64,000 nt of DNA from Streptococcus australis (lineage in GTDB: Bacteria > Bacillota > Bacilli > Lactobacillales > Streptococcaceae): assembly GCF_003943615.1 (NCBI RefSeq), contig NZ_RJPZ01000001.1, positions 244,481 to 308,480 of the forward strand. The letters are read 5' to 3'. The notes under the pieces were generated by a model. The model had not been told where the DNA came from. It made no database searches and saw nothing but the letters and a program-made list of their open reading frames with translations. A program made the translations under genes and the position numbers. Of this stretch, positions 8,870 to 17,401 are shown one piece after another (position 1 is the first letter of the stretch; the number at the start of each line of letters is the position of its first letter).

Positions 8870-10546
8870 CTAGTCTTCTTGGACCGTAATTTTATCAGAG
8901 AGGAAATCAAAGCCCTCCGGAATGACAGACTCTTCTGCCACTTCGACCTCTTCCTTGTGACCACGCGCTTTCTTAGAGAATTCCGCACGAACCTGGGTCC
9001 ATTCCTCCATGGAAATAGCCAGAATCTCCGGAGAAAAACCTGCCGCATTGCTTAAAATATTGCCAAACATGGTATTGAGGTTATCTCGCTTCATGGTCTG
9101 TTCAGCATTAAAGGCAGACTCAAAGGCTAAAATCGCATGACGTTCATTGGCCGCAACCGGTTGGGAACCAACCAGCAAAGCCTTATCGGCTCCTGCTAGG
9201 CTTTCAATAATTTCCCCCCAAGCGTTTTGTAGGCGAATGAGATTGTTACGGGCTAAATCTGGATTTTCAACCGCTTCTTGTAAGATGGCTTGAAGCTTAT
9301 TACGATCCACTCGATAGCCCTTGCTAGACTTCTGAGGACGATCTGGGGCGGACTTAGCCACAGGAGCCCCACTACCTACTTGGGACAACTGATTCTTCAG
9401 AGACTCGACTTCTCTTTTGAGCTGGTCTACTTGCGCCAAGAAATCTGCTGGAAGAGCCACTGGGCTAGCCGAAGGGCTCTCACCCTTGTATTCTGCTAGA
9501 CGAATGGTCATCATCTCCGTGTAAATCTTCGGTTGCAGGCTATTTTTGATATCAGCTAAACTATTCGTTGCGAGATCAATCCAAGCAAAGAGGGTGGCTT
9601 GCGGAATGGCTAGATTCTGGTTAAAACGCTCACTGACATGAAGATTTTCCCCACCTGTCTGAACGATTAAGAGATCCCGCAAATACTGCAAGAGGTCCGT
9701 CACAAAGCGAGCCATATTTTTCCCATTATCAAAAATCAGGTTTAACTGGTCCAAGGCAGCTGTTGCATCTTGTGCTGACAAGGCTGCAACATAGAGATCT
9801 AATGCTTCTTGACTGATGGAGCCTGTGATTTCTTCTGCTGTTGCCGTGGTCAATTGGGCTTCACCTGTCAGACTGAGGGCTTGATCCAAAATGGACAAGG
9901 CATCCCGCATCCCACCTTCAGCACGACGGGCAATAATGGCTACAGCTTCTTCTTCGTAATCAATCCCTTCTTTGTCCAAAACAGCTTTTAGGTGATCTTG
10001 GATAGCCGGAGTCTTGATAGATTTGAATTCAAAGCGCTGAACCCGCGAAAGAATAGTTGCTGGAATCTTATGTAACTCTGTTGTTGCTAAAATAAAGACT
10101 ACATTTTCTGTCGGTTCTTCCAAGGTCTTAAGAAGGGCATTAAAAGCGCCTGGCGAGAGCATGTGCACCTCGTCAATGATATAGACCTTATGAGGGGCCA
10201 AGCTAGGCGCATAGGTGGATTTGTCACGAATATCACGGATCTCATCCACTCCATTATTAGAGGCGGCGTCAATCTCAATGACATCCTCTAAACTGCCATT
10301 GGTAATGGCTTCACAGATATAGCAATCATTACAAGGTTCTCCCCCTTTTTGGTTGGGGCAGTTCATGGCCTTGGCAAAAATTTTCGCCACACTGGTCTTC
10401 CCCGTCCCACGAGGGCCAGAAAAGAGATAGGCATGGCTAATTTTTCCCTGTTCGACAGCTTGTCGAAGGGTCGTCGCAATAACCTCCTGCCCGACAAGTT
10501 GGCCAAAGGTCTGGCTTCGGTATTTACGATAGAGGGCTTGATACAT
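8870..10546 (-). CDS. dnaX: DNA polymerase III subunit gamma/tau
   Basis: The clamp-loader ATPase that loads the beta sliding clamp and ties the replisome together. The 558 residues show Walker A GPRGTGKTS at 44-52, a zinc module with cysteines 63, 72, 75 and 78, the Walker B region DEVHMLSPGAFNALLKTLEEP, and the sensor region LATTELHKIPATILSRVQRF. After about residue 370 a linker leads to a tau-type C-terminal domain. No slippery-run frameshift site of the E. coli kind was evident. It overlaps the upstream reductase gene as TAATG, indicating translational coupling. Confidence 0.96.
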   Translation of the reverse strand: MYQALYRKYRSQTFGQLVGQEVIATTLRQAVEQGKISHAYLFSGPRGTGKTSVAKIFAKAMNCPNQKGGEPCNDCYICEAITNGSLEDVIEIDAASNNGVDEIRDIRDKSTYAPSLAPHKVYIIDEVHMLSPGAFNALLKTLEEPTENVVFILATTELHKIPATILSRVQRFEFKSIKTPAIQDHLKAVLDKEGIDYEEEAVAIIARRAEGGMRDALSILDQALSLTGEAQLTTATAEEITGSISQEALDLYVAALSAQDATAALDQLNLIFDNGKNMARFVTDLLQYLRDLLIVQTGGENLHVSERFNQNLAIPQATLFAWIDLATNSLADIKNSLQPKIYTEMMTIRLAEYKGESPSASPVALPADFLAQVDQLKREVESLKNQLSQVGSGAPVAKSAPDRPQKSSKGYRVDRNKLQAILQEAVENPDLARNNLIRLQNAWGEIIESLAGADKALLVGSQPVAANERHAILAFESAFNAEQTMKRDNLNTMFGNILSNAAGFSPEILAISMEEWTQVRAEFSKKARGHKEEVEVAEESVIPEGFDFLSDKITVQED

Positions 10547-11037
10547 TAGTCTACTACTCCAAACATCCTAAAATTCCAATTCGTTTTTTCTAGCAAGATG
10601 GCTACAAAACGTTCCAAATAAAGGCAATCCAAATCGTCATAATCTCCCACCCGATCTGAATCTAGATCTAAAACTCCCAGTAACTGGTCCTTCAAGACCA
10701 TGGGCACCACAATCTCACTCATGGCCCGACTGTCACAAGAGATATAATTGGCATGCTGGGTCACATCCTCAACGACCAGTGTCTCTCTTTTCTCTGCTGC
10801 TTCTCCACAGACGCCTTTTCCTATGGCAATATGGACACAGGAAACCTGACCTTGAAAGGGGCCTAAAATCAGCTCCTTTTGATCATAGAGGTAAAAGCCA
10901 GCAAAGACTGAATGAGGTAGAGCCTGATTGAGCAGAGCACTGGCATTGGCTAAATTGGCCAAGGCATTGCTCTCACCTTCTAAAAGAGCTTCTAACTGTG
11001 CTAGTAAAAGTTGGTAACGTGATTCTTTTTCCTGCAT
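10546..11037 (-). CDS. Free methionine-(R)-sulfoxide reductase (GAF domain)
   Basis: Reduces free Met-R-sulfoxide in the cytoplasm, an oxidative-damage repair step. The single GAF domain keeps the three cysteines of the family: from ATG 11037 they are Cys67, Cys77 and Cys101, spaced 10 and 24 residues apart exactly as in E. coli fRMsr (84, 94, 118). ATG 11037 has an AAAGG eight bases upstream; ATG 11043, two codons earlier, has that AAAGG too close. The -10 box lies so near that the transcript may start at or next to ATG 11043. It overlaps dnaX as TAATG, so the two are probably coupled. Confidence 0.9.
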   Translation of the reverse strand: MQEKESRYQLLLAQLEALLEGESNALANLANASALLNQALPHSVFAGFYLYDQKELILGPFQGQVSCVHIAIGKGVCGEAAEKRETLVVEDVTQHANYISCDSRAMSEIVVPMVLKDQLLGVLDLDSDRVGDYDDLDCLYLERFVAILLEKTNWNFRMFGVVD

Positions 11038-11050
11038 ATTCATAACCTTT

Positions 11051-11059
11051 ATTATACCA
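11051..11059 (-). promoter_or_regulatory. Extended -10 for the fRMsr-dnaX operon
   Basis: On the minus strand TGGTATAAT. Only seven bases separate the end of TATAAT from ATG 11043, so the predicted start site coincides with that codon, pointing to a leaderless or nearly leaderless message. Confidence 0.55.
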
Positions 11060-11154
11060 AACTTTAGCTAGAAAATTAAGTATTTACCATGGAGCAAGCC
11101 TTGGTAAAAACCAAACACCCACTAGAAGTATCCAACAACAGTTCCCAATCAAAA

Positions 11155-11330
11155 AGAGAGTGGGACAGAAATCGGTCATTCGTTAGAATTCGATTTCGTC
11201 GTCCCACCTCCGCACAGTTGAGTAGGGCTGTAAAAGCTGATGAAATCAGCGTAGTAGAGCCCACTCAACCACTGCGTCTTGCTCAACAGTCCAAAGACAA
11301 TTGAGAGGCTAGGACTTTTGTCCCAGCCTC
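11155..11330 (+). repeat. Dispersed triple-hairpin repeat, copy B (forward, complete)
   Basis: A full-length copy with three consecutive hairpins. Hairpin 1 pairs GTGGGACAGAAATCG with CGATTTCGTCGTCCCAC. Hairpin 2 pairs GTTGAGTAGGGCT with AGCCCACTCAAC and holds an inner GCTGAT/ATCAGC stem. Hairpin 3 pairs GAGGCTAGGAC with GTCCCAGCCTC. It fills most of the gap between the fRMsr gene and the YoaK-family gene, ending about 25 bases from the latter's stop codon. Confidence 0.88.
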
Positions 11331-11355
11331 GATTGATAAAACTATTTGAATGTAA

Positions 11356-12027
11356 CTAGATATCCCTTCGAACATATTGAATGGCACGATAAGCAAGAAA
11401 AATGGTCAGAACAAGGGAAACAAACCAGATGGTCCGAAGTCCGTAATATTGGATGAGGAAGGTAGATAGAATAGCTCCACCCACAAAACTTCCAATCAAG
11501 GAAGTCATAAAGAGAGATTCCCAGAAAAACTCTATCTTTCGATCCCGTACAAAATTCCCGTAAGCGACCATGGTCTTCTTGAGATTCCCTGTCATAAAGG
11601 AATAGTTGTAGGTGTAACCATCTACTTCTCCAAAGGAAATGGCTACAATCCCCAAGCTCAGCCCAAAGAATGGCACAATATAGACATTGGGCACTTCTTT
11701 GGGAAGAAATCCTGCCACTAAGGTCGTCAAAACCATGGGCACCAAGGTACTGAGTCGCCAAACGGAATGACTAAAGAAGCGTTGAAAGACGGTCATCAAG
11801 AAAATCCCGATCATAAAGGCCAACATGGTTGCTAGTTTGACCTCCACATCCGCGATTTCATGGCCAATTAAACCAACGGATAGAAAGACAACGTTCCCAG
11901 TTTGGCCCGCCGTTAAGGTCCCTCCTCTTTCGATAAAGGTGTAGGCATCTGAAAAGCCTGCACACATGGTCAGTAGGCAGGCAAAGGCCTTACTTCTGGA
12001 GTGAAACTCCCTTCTTAACTTTTTCAT
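11356..12027 (-). CDS. YoaK-family (DUF1275) membrane protein
   Basis: A 223-residue multi-pass membrane protein with about six hydrophobic segments. The N-terminal half has CAGFSDAYTFIERGGTLTAGQTGNVVFLSVGL, the hallmark of DUF1275/YoaK proteins, and YNYSFMTGNLKK in the middle is also family-typical. The family is widespread, but no transport substrate or reaction is firmly known. The start follows GGGAGAAAA. The gene ends beside repeat copy B. Upstream, between it and udk, lies a decayed relic of the repeat's third hairpin. Confidence 0.82.
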   Translation of the reverse strand: MKKLRREFHSRSKAFACLLTMCAGFSDAYTFIERGGTLTAGQTGNVVFLSVGLIGHEIADVEVKLATMLAFMIGIFLMTVFQRFFSHSVWRLSTLVPMVLTTLVAGFLPKEVPNVYIVPFFGLSLGIVAISFGEVDGYTYNYSFMTGNLKKTMVAYGNFVRDRKIEFFWESLFMTSLIGSFVGGAILSTFLIQYYGLRTIWFVSLVLTIFLAYRAIQYVRRDI

Positions 12028-12050
12028 TTTTCTCCCTATTTGTCATGGAA

Positions 12051-12080
12051 AAGAGGCTGGAACACTACTTTCTAACCTCT
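12051..12080 (-). repeat. Degenerate relic of the repeat's terminal hairpin
   Basis: AGAGGCTGGAACA...CTAACCTCT resembles the third hairpin of the dispersed repeat (AGAGGCTGGGACA...CTAGCCTCT in copy C orientation) with several changes. It still can pair AGAGG with CCTCT. It follows udk on the minus strand and may act as a weak terminator. Confidence 0.5.
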
Positions 12081-12095
12081 CATCACTTATTATTT

Positions 12096-12731
12096 TTATC
12101 CTTCACGTGATTCGCTCAAGATCTTTTCAATCTTGGTCGTAATCAAATCAATGGCTACGGTATTGGTCACACCTTCTGGAATGATGACATCCGCATAGCG
12201 CTTGGTTGGCTCGATGAACTGGTGGTACATCGGTTTCACCACTCCTAAGTACTGATCGATGACACTGTCCAAACTCCGACCACGCTCTTCCATATCCCGC
12301 TTAATCCGGCGAATGATCCGCACATCATCATCGGTATCAACGAAAATCTTGATATCCATCAAGTCACGAAGACGCTTGTCCTCCAAGACCAAAATCCCCT
12401 CAACGATAAAAACATCCTGAGGCTCCTGGCGATAAGTCTTAGCGCTACGCGTATGCGCTGCGTAGTCGTAAGTTGGGATATCCACTGGACGGCCAGCCAA
12501 CAACTCATTGATTTGCTCGATCATGAGATCGGTATCAAAGGCAAAGGGATGGTCGTAGTTGGTCTGAATCCGCTCTTCAAAGGTTAAATGACTTTGATCC
12601 TTATAATAAGAGTCGTGTTCAATCATAGCAATCTTTTCATCTGGGAAGTGGGATAAAATTGCACGAGAAACACTGGTTTTCCCCCCACCAGAACCACCTG
12701 TTACACCGATAATAATTGGTCTGTTTCGCAT
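12096..12731 (-). CDS. udk: Uridine kinase
   Basis: Phosphorylates uridine and cytidine to UMP and CMP in pyrimidine salvage. The 211-residue P-loop kinase has Walker [10 protein letters not shown] at residues 12-20, [17 protein letters not shown], the nucleoside-site [10 protein letters not shown] and the lid-region [12 protein letters not shown]. The start is decided by the ribosome site: GGAGGAGAAG stands directly before ATG 12731, and an upstream in-frame ATG at 12743 lies within that site, so it is unlikely to be used. The N-terminus [13 protein letters not shown] matches other streptococcal uridine kinases. Confidence 0.95.
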   Translation of the reverse strand: MRNRPIIIGVTGGSGGGKTSVSRAILSHFPDEKIAMIEHDSYYKDQSHLTFEERIQTNYDHPFAFDTDLMIEQINELLAGRPVDIPTYDYAAHTRSAKTYRQEPQDVFIVEGILVLEDKRLRDLMDIKIFVDTDDDVRIIRRIKRDMEERGRSLDSVIDQYLGVVKPMYHQFIEPTKRYADVIIPEGVTNTVAIDLITTKIEKILSESREG

Positions 12732-12896
12732 CTTCTCCTCCATTTTCTATAATCCTATTTATTCTATCACAAAAGCAACCTCTTGACCACGACTTGAACC
12801 ATTTTTCTATGGATTTCCATCCACAAGTCAAGTAAACATCCTTTCCTCGTGCTACCCCAGTTAGAAAGGCCCATTCCATCTTTTTAAGGTGAAACA

Positions 12897-12905
12897 TGAT
12901 ATAAT
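12897..12905 (+). promoter_or_regulatory. Extended -10 for the Gfo/Idh-family gene
   Basis: TGATATAAT with TATAAT at 12900-12905, 34 bases before the ATG at 12940. No convincing -35 is seen. Confidence 0.6.
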
Positions 12906-12939
12906 GAAACCAGTAAATACCTGATTGAAAGGAGCTGCC

Positions 12940-13917
12940 ATGCTAAAACTCGGTATCATTGGCACCAGTGCTATTTCCCACTCCTTCCTAGATGCAGCTA
13001 ACAAAACTGCCCAATATAAGTTAAGTGCGGTCTATTCACGGACCTTGGAGAAAGCTCGTAGCTTCTCTCAACCCTATGGACAAGTAGCTCTCTATGATGA
13101 CCTGATTGCCTTTTTAGATAGTGACCTGGATGTTATCTACATTGCTAGTCCCAATTCACTTCACTATCCTCAGGCTAAATTAGCCCTCTTGGCTAAGAAA
13201 CATATCATCCTTGAAAAACCGGCTGTCACCACTCCCAAGGAATGGAAAGAGCTGGTCAAATTAGCTAATGAACACCAGGTCTATCTCTTTGAAGCTGCTC
13301 GCAACTATCATGAAAAAGCCTTTACGACCATCCAAGACTTTCTCAAAGACAAAACCATTTTAGGTGGCCACATGACCTATGCCAAATACTCTTCTAAAAT
13401 GCCTGAGTTCTTAAAAGGGAATATTCCCAATATTTTTTCCGATCAATTTGCAGGTGGAGCCCTTATGGATTTGGGTGTCTATCCTCTCTACTTTGCAATT
13501 GGCCTCTTTGGTCAACCTGAATCAGTAACCTATCGGGCGCGGCAATTGCCTAGTTCGATCGATTTGAACGGACATGGCAGCTTGGTGTATTCTGACTTTG
13601 TCATTGGCATTCAAGCCGGCAAAGATGTAACCAGCAATCTTCCTGCGGAGATCTACACGACAGACGGCACCCTCTTCATTAGTGGGATCGAAGCCGTTAG
13701 TCAGGCTCTTTTTCAAGACCATTCTGGAAACAGCTACCCGCTTCCAATCACTCCTACCCCTCATAACATGTTAGAAGAAGCCCAGGCCTTTGCTAGCATG
13801 ATGACAGAAGGCAACCAGACACTTTACCAGACTTGGCTCCAAACTGGACAGATGGTCCACCAAGCCCTCTACGCTATGCGCCAAGATGCTGGAATACACT
13901 TTAAGGACGAAAACTAA
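12940..13917 (+). CDS. Gfo/Idh/MocA-family oxidoreductase
   Basis: A 325-residue NAD(P)-dependent dehydrogenase. The N-terminal Rossmann fold starts LKLGIIGTSAIS; the family motif EKP appears as HIILEKPAVTT near residue 95; the substrate domain includes DLGVYPLYFAIGLFG, where family members place catalytic residues. The substrate, probably a sugar or polyol derivative, cannot be told. I start at ATG 12940 because AAAGGAG stands six bases before it; an upstream in-frame ATG at 12925 overlaps that site. It is followed one base after its stop by a DEAD-box helicase gene, so they are cotranscribed. Confidence 0.88.
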   Translation: MLKLGIIGTSAISHSFLDAANKTAQYKLSAVYSRTLEKARSFSQPYGQVALYDDLIAFLDSDLDVIYIASPNSLHYPQAKLALLAKKHIILEKPAVTTPKEWKELVKLANEHQVYLFEAARNYHEKAFTTIQDFLKDKTILGGHMTYAKYSSKMPEFLKGNIPNIFSDQFAGGALMDLGVYPLYFAIGLFGQPESVTYRARQLPSSIDLNGHGSLVYSDFVIGIQAGKDVTSNLPAEIYTTDGTLFISGIEAVSQALFQDHSGNSYPLPITPTPHNMLEEAQAFASMMTEGNQTLYQTWLQTGQMVHQALYAMRQDAGIHFKDEN

Positions 13918-13918
13918 T

Positions 13919-15007
13919 ATGACACTAGCATTTCCACCGCTCTGGCAAGAGCAACTCAAAACCCTTGACTTTGAACAACTTACTGAAATCCAAGAACGCC
14001 TCTTTGATCCTATTACCCAAGGGGAGAACGTACTTGGAGTCAGCCCGACAGGAACTGGAAAGACTCTGGCCTATCTCTTCCCTAGTCTTCTCAAGCTAAA
14101 ACCTAAAAAAGCGCAACAATTGTTGATCCTCTCACCCAACACAGAGTTGGCAGGACAAATCTTTGAGGTTGCCAAACAATGGGCGGAACCTCTCGGACTC
14201 AGTGCCCAACTGTTCCTCTCTGGCTCTAGTCAAAAACGGCAAATCGAACGCCTAAAAAAAGGACCCGAAATCCTCATTGGTACTCCAGGCCGTATCTTTG
14301 AATTGATCAAGCTAAAGAAAATCAAGATGATGAATGTCGATACCATCATCCTGGATGAATTTGACCAACTTTTTAGCGACTCTCAGTATCACTTTGTCGA
14401 TAAGATTTGCCACTACGCGCCCCGAGATCATCAATTTATCTATATGAGTGCAACGACCAAGTTTGATCCAGAACAAATCGAACCCAATACCCTAACCATT
14501 CAAGTAGAAGGACAAAACTTGGACAATATCCAGCACTTTTATATAGAAGTGGACAAGCGAGAAAAGGTCGAACTCCTCAGAAAACTCTCCAATGTCGAAG
14601 ACTTTCGTGGTCTCGTTTTCTTCAACAGCTTGTCAGACCTGGGAAGCGCCGAAGAAAAACTCCAATACCGGGAAGTTAGCGCCGTCTCACTTGCTAGTGA
14701 CGTTAATGTCAAGTTCCGTAAAGTCATTCTGGAACGCTTTAAGGACCATCAGCTGACACTCCTTCTTGCAACCGATTTGGTGGCACGAGGAATTGATATC
14801 GACTCTCTAGAATGTGTCGTCAATTATGAAGTCCCTCGAGATGCCGAAACCTACATCCACCGATCTGGGCGGACCGGACGCATGGGCAAAGAGGGCTATG
14901 TCATCACCTTAGTCAGCCATCCCGAAGAGTTGAAAAGTTTAAAAAAATTAACCCCCGTTCGTCCCTTGATTCTCAAGGGAGCTCAACTTTATATAGGTGA
15001 AGAATAA
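13919..15007 (+). CDS. DEAD-box RNA helicase
   Basis: An ATP-dependent RNA helicase of 362 residues with a minimal two-RecA core and no C-terminal tail. Motif I is SPTGTGKT at 42-49, motif II is LDEFD (a DEFD variant of DEAD), motif III SAT, and motif VI HRSGRTGR. It corresponds in size to the CshB-like class in Gram-positives, which act in ribosome assembly and cold growth; that assignment is inferred. The start at 13919 is one base after the previous stop, preceded by AAGGACG. It ends against repeat copy C and has no other terminator. Confidence 0.9.
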   Translation: MTLAFPPLWQEQLKTLDFEQLTEIQERLFDPITQGENVLGVSPTGTGKTLAYLFPSLLKLKPKKAQQLLILSPNTELAGQIFEVAKQWAEPLGLSAQLFLSGSSQKRQIERLKKGPEILIGTPGRIFELIKLKKIKMMNVDTIILDEFDQLFSDSQYHFVDKICHYAPRDHQFIYMSATTKFDPEQIEPNTLTIQVEGQNLDNIQHFYIEVDKREKVELLRKLSNVEDFRGLVFFNSLSDLGSAEEKLQYREVSAVSLASDVNVKFRKVILERFKDHQLTLLLATDLVARGIDIDSLECVVNYEVPRDAETYIHRSGRTGRMGKEGYVITLVSHPEELKSLKKLTPVRPLILKGAQLYIGEE

Positions 15008-15010
15008 GAA

Positions 15011-15186
15011 GAGGCTGGGACAAAAGTCCTAGCCTCTCAATTATTTTTGGATTGTCGAGCAAGACGCAGTGGTTGAGTGGGCTCTACTACGCTGATTTCA
15101 TCAGCTTTTACAGCCCTACTCAACTGTGCGGAGGTGGGACGACGAAATCGAATTCTAACGAATTACCGATTTCTGTCCCACTCTCT
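15011..15186 (-). repeat. Dispersed triple-hairpin repeat, copy C (reverse, complete)
   Basis: Lies entirely between two converging genes, three bases after the helicase stop and two bases before the deacetylase stop. All three hairpins are intact. Hairpin 3, GAGGCTGGGAC with GTCCTAGCCTC, is read first from the helicase side and could act as its terminator. Confidence 0.9.
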
Positions 15187-15188
15187 TT

Positions 15189-16574
15189 TTAATTACGATT
15201 GTAATAGAGTCGATGACTTTCCACTTGGTGGTTTAAGAGTTCATCAACCGTCACGATGGTGTAACCTTGCGATTGAAGGTATTCAATCACGGCTGGAAGA
15301 GCATTGATAGATGTTTGGTGAATATCATGCATCAGGATGATCGATCCTGGTTTGACTTGTTTTTTCACTTCTGCCAAGATGGCTTGTGTGTTATGGGTCT
15401 TCCAATCCAGAGTATCCACATCCCACATGATAAAGGCCTGATCCACTGCATATTGAATGGCACTATTAATCGAACCATAAGGCGGACGAGTAATTTTCGT
15501 TTGCACTCCAGTGACCTTTTGAATGACTTCCTTAGTATCCATGATTTCTTTTTGGGCAGATTCCAAAGGCAACTTGGTTAAGACAGGGTGATTCCAGGTA
15601 TGGATCCCGATTTCATGTCCTTCCTGACGTACCCGTTTAGCCACTTCAGGATAGGCAGAGACATTCTTCCCAAGCATAAAGAAAGTCGCTTTAACATGGT
15701 ACTTGTTCAAGATATCTAGGGCTTGAGGGGTCGTCGTTGGATCTGGACCATCATCAAATGTTAAGGCAACCATCTTAGCATGACGTTGAGTTTGGTAGGC
15801 CTCATAAGATTGAAAATCTTCAGGATTCAGACGAGCAGAATCAATCACATCATAGAGTTTGGAAAGAGGAACATCAAAAGTTTCCATACCTTCAATATCT
15901 ACTGGAAGCGTGATGGACAGCACACCTTTATTATAGGTGAACTGCCAGCTTGCCATATCACTTGCTGAGACGGTTTGCATCAGCTCTTCAATTCTATCTT
16001 CTCCTAACTGAAGGAAGACCAACTGGGCACGCAATTCTGTTAAGAGAGTTTCTTTGGCTAGATCTGTATCCGTAAACAATTGGGAAAATTGGAAGACCGT
16101 CCCCTCATCCGTTAGATAGAGGAGAGGTAGTTTGTCAATCCCATCTTTAATGAACTTGCCGTTCTTCCACTTGTACTGGGTCTTCTTCACCTGATAAGGA
16201 TGAACCCCTACAAATGGTTCTTCTGAGCGTTCGGTATGGTAGAACAAAAGCTCTTTTGCTTGCTGGTTCTTCTTCTCTTCTTGAGGAAGAGAGCCAACGT
16301 CAGCCAAAATTCTCTCTTTAACCACTGCGATGGGTTCTTCATTATTTTTCGGGTAGTAAGCAGCAACATAAGATTGTCCAACCATCCCTTTTTGAAGGCT
16401 GGTATCTTTGTCTTTTTCAACTGCTTTTTCTTCCTGAATGACTTTAGAAAGCTGTTGATTATAATTTTTGATGGCGCGTGCTTCCTCAATCTTCTGATAA
16501 ACCAGATAGATTCCTCCGATAAAAAGGAGGTTAAGAAGAACGAGGATAAACATTTTCAAGTAGGAATTCTTCAT
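15189..16574 (-). CDS. Membrane-anchored polysaccharide (peptidoglycan GlcNAc) deacetylase
   Basis: A 461-residue extracytoplasmic enzyme with one N-terminal membrane anchor (residues about 7-26), a roughly 230-residue middle region and a C-terminal NodB domain. Catalytic motifs are intact: TFDDGPD at 272-278 with the Asp pair, metal-binding HTWNH at 326-330, RPPYG near 363, DTLDWKTHN and ILMHDIH. The layout matches pneumococcal PgdA, which deacetylates peptidoglycan N-acetylglucosamine and gives lysozyme resistance; the substrate is inferred from the family. The gene is monocistronic, facing repeat copy C at its 3' end. Confidence 0.9.
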   Translation of the reverse strand: MKNSYLKMFILVLLNLLFIGGIYLVYQKIEEARAIKNYNQQLSKVIQEEKAVEKDKDTSLQKGMVGQSYVAAYYPKNNEEPIAVVKERILADVGSLPQEEKKNQQAKELLFYHTERSEEPFVGVHPYQVKKTQYKWKNGKFIKDGIDKLPLLYLTDEGTVFQFSQLFTDTDLAKETLLTELRAQLVFLQLGEDRIEELMQTVSASDMASWQFTYNKGVLSITLPVDIEGMETFDVPLSKLYDVIDSARLNPEDFQSYEAYQTQRHAKMVALTFDDGPDPTTTPQALDILNKYHVKATFFMLGKNVSAYPEVAKRVRQEGHEIGIHTWNHPVLTKLPLESAQKEIMDTKEVIQKVTGVQTKITRPPYGSINSAIQYAVDQAFIMWDVDTLDWKTHNTQAILAEVKKQVKPGSIILMHDIHQTSINALPAVIEYLQSQGYTIVTVDELLNHQVESHRLYYNRN

Positions 16575-16708
16575 ATTCTTATTATAGCAATTTTATCACC
16601 AAAAAACAGTAGAAAACTCTCAAATCTAGAAATTAAATCCTAAAAAACAATAGGAAATTAGGGGGACTACCCTATCCCCTGTCATTTAGTAATAGCCAAT
16701 TTCAAACA

Positions 16709-16742
16709 CAAAAAAGAACAGGTCAGTTCTCACCTGCTCTTT
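16709..16742 (-). terminator. Terminator after the glyoxalase gene
   Basis: AAGAGCAGGT pairs with ACCTGTTCTT, followed by a T-run on the minus strand. It lies between the glyoxalase stop and the deacetylase gene start region. Confidence 0.85.
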
Positions 16743-16765
16743 ATCCTATGTGATGTGATTGCTGA

Positions 16766-17152
16766 TTATAAGGACTTTTCACGAATCACTTCAACTTTGT
16801 AGCCATCTGGATCCACAATAAAGTAATAGTTTGGAAGTGTTCCTGGCAAGCCTTTTGGATCTGTTACTTGGTAACCTTTTTCCTTATGCTCGGCATGAAG
16901 GGCTTCAAGGTCTGGGGTACTCAGGGCTACGTGAGCAAAACCATCTCCAATTACATAGGGACCATGATCATAGTTGTAAGTTAATTCCAACTCATAGTCA
17001 TCCCCTTCTAAACCAAGATAAACAATCGTAAATTTGTATTCAGGAAAATCTTTGCGACGCAATTCCTTAAAACCAAATGCATCTGCATAAAAGGCAATTG
17101 ATTTTTCTAAATTCTCAACACGTAAACAAGTGTGTAACATTTTTGAAGCCAT
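16766..17152 (-). CDS. gloA: Lactoylglutathione lyase (glyoxalase I family)
   Basis: A 128-residue single-domain enzyme that isomerises the thiol hemiacetal of methylglyoxal, detoxifying a glycolytic by-product. It begins MLHTCLRVENLEKSIAFYADAFG, and carries the glyoxalase signatures ELTYNYDH, GFAHVALSTPD and YYFIVDPDGYKVEVI; the His and Glu residues at these places bind the metal. Length and order match typical bacterial GloA. It is transcribed alone, with a terminator behind it and repeat copy D upstream. Confidence 0.92.
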   Translation of the reverse strand: MASKMLHTCLRVENLEKSIAFYADAFGFKELRRKDFPEYKFTIVYLGLEGDDYELELTYNYDHGPYVIGDGFAHVALSTPDLEALHAEHKEKGYQVTDPKGLPGTLPNYYFIVDPDGYKVEVIREKSL

Positions 17153-17224
17153 AAGACACCTCTTTCTTTTTTACTATTATACACTAGTCAGACCAAAATA
17201 GCGATTAATTGAAATGGATGAAAA

Positions 17225-17401
17225 AGAGAGTGGGACAGAAATCGGTCATTCGTTAGAATTCGATTTCGTCGTCCCACCTCCGCACCAGTTGAGTAGGACT
17301 GTAAAAGCTGATGAAATCAGCGTAGTAGAGCCCAATCAACCACTGCGTCTTGCTCGACAATCCAAAGACAATTAAGAGGCTAGGAATTTTGTACCACTCT
17401 C
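17225..17401 (+). repeat. Dispersed triple-hairpin repeat, copy D (forward, altered end)
   Basis: Abuts the ciaH stop codon at 17402. Hairpins 1 and 2 are intact, but the last arm reads GTACCACTCTC instead of GTCCCAGCCTC, so hairpin 3 is broken and the element's end has been replaced by a copy of its other end. It lies 72 bases upstream of the gloA start. Confidence 0.88.

Noticed and set aside
8870-10546. Programmed frameshift in dnaX for a short gamma form
   Set aside because: I did not find an A-rich slippery heptamer with a downstream stem at the expected place.
15077-15307. Frames starting MGSTTLISSAFTALLNC in the repeat copies
   Set aside because: The same start recurs in several copies but the tails differ by copy and run into neighbouring genes, so it is a by-product of the repeat, not a conserved small protein.
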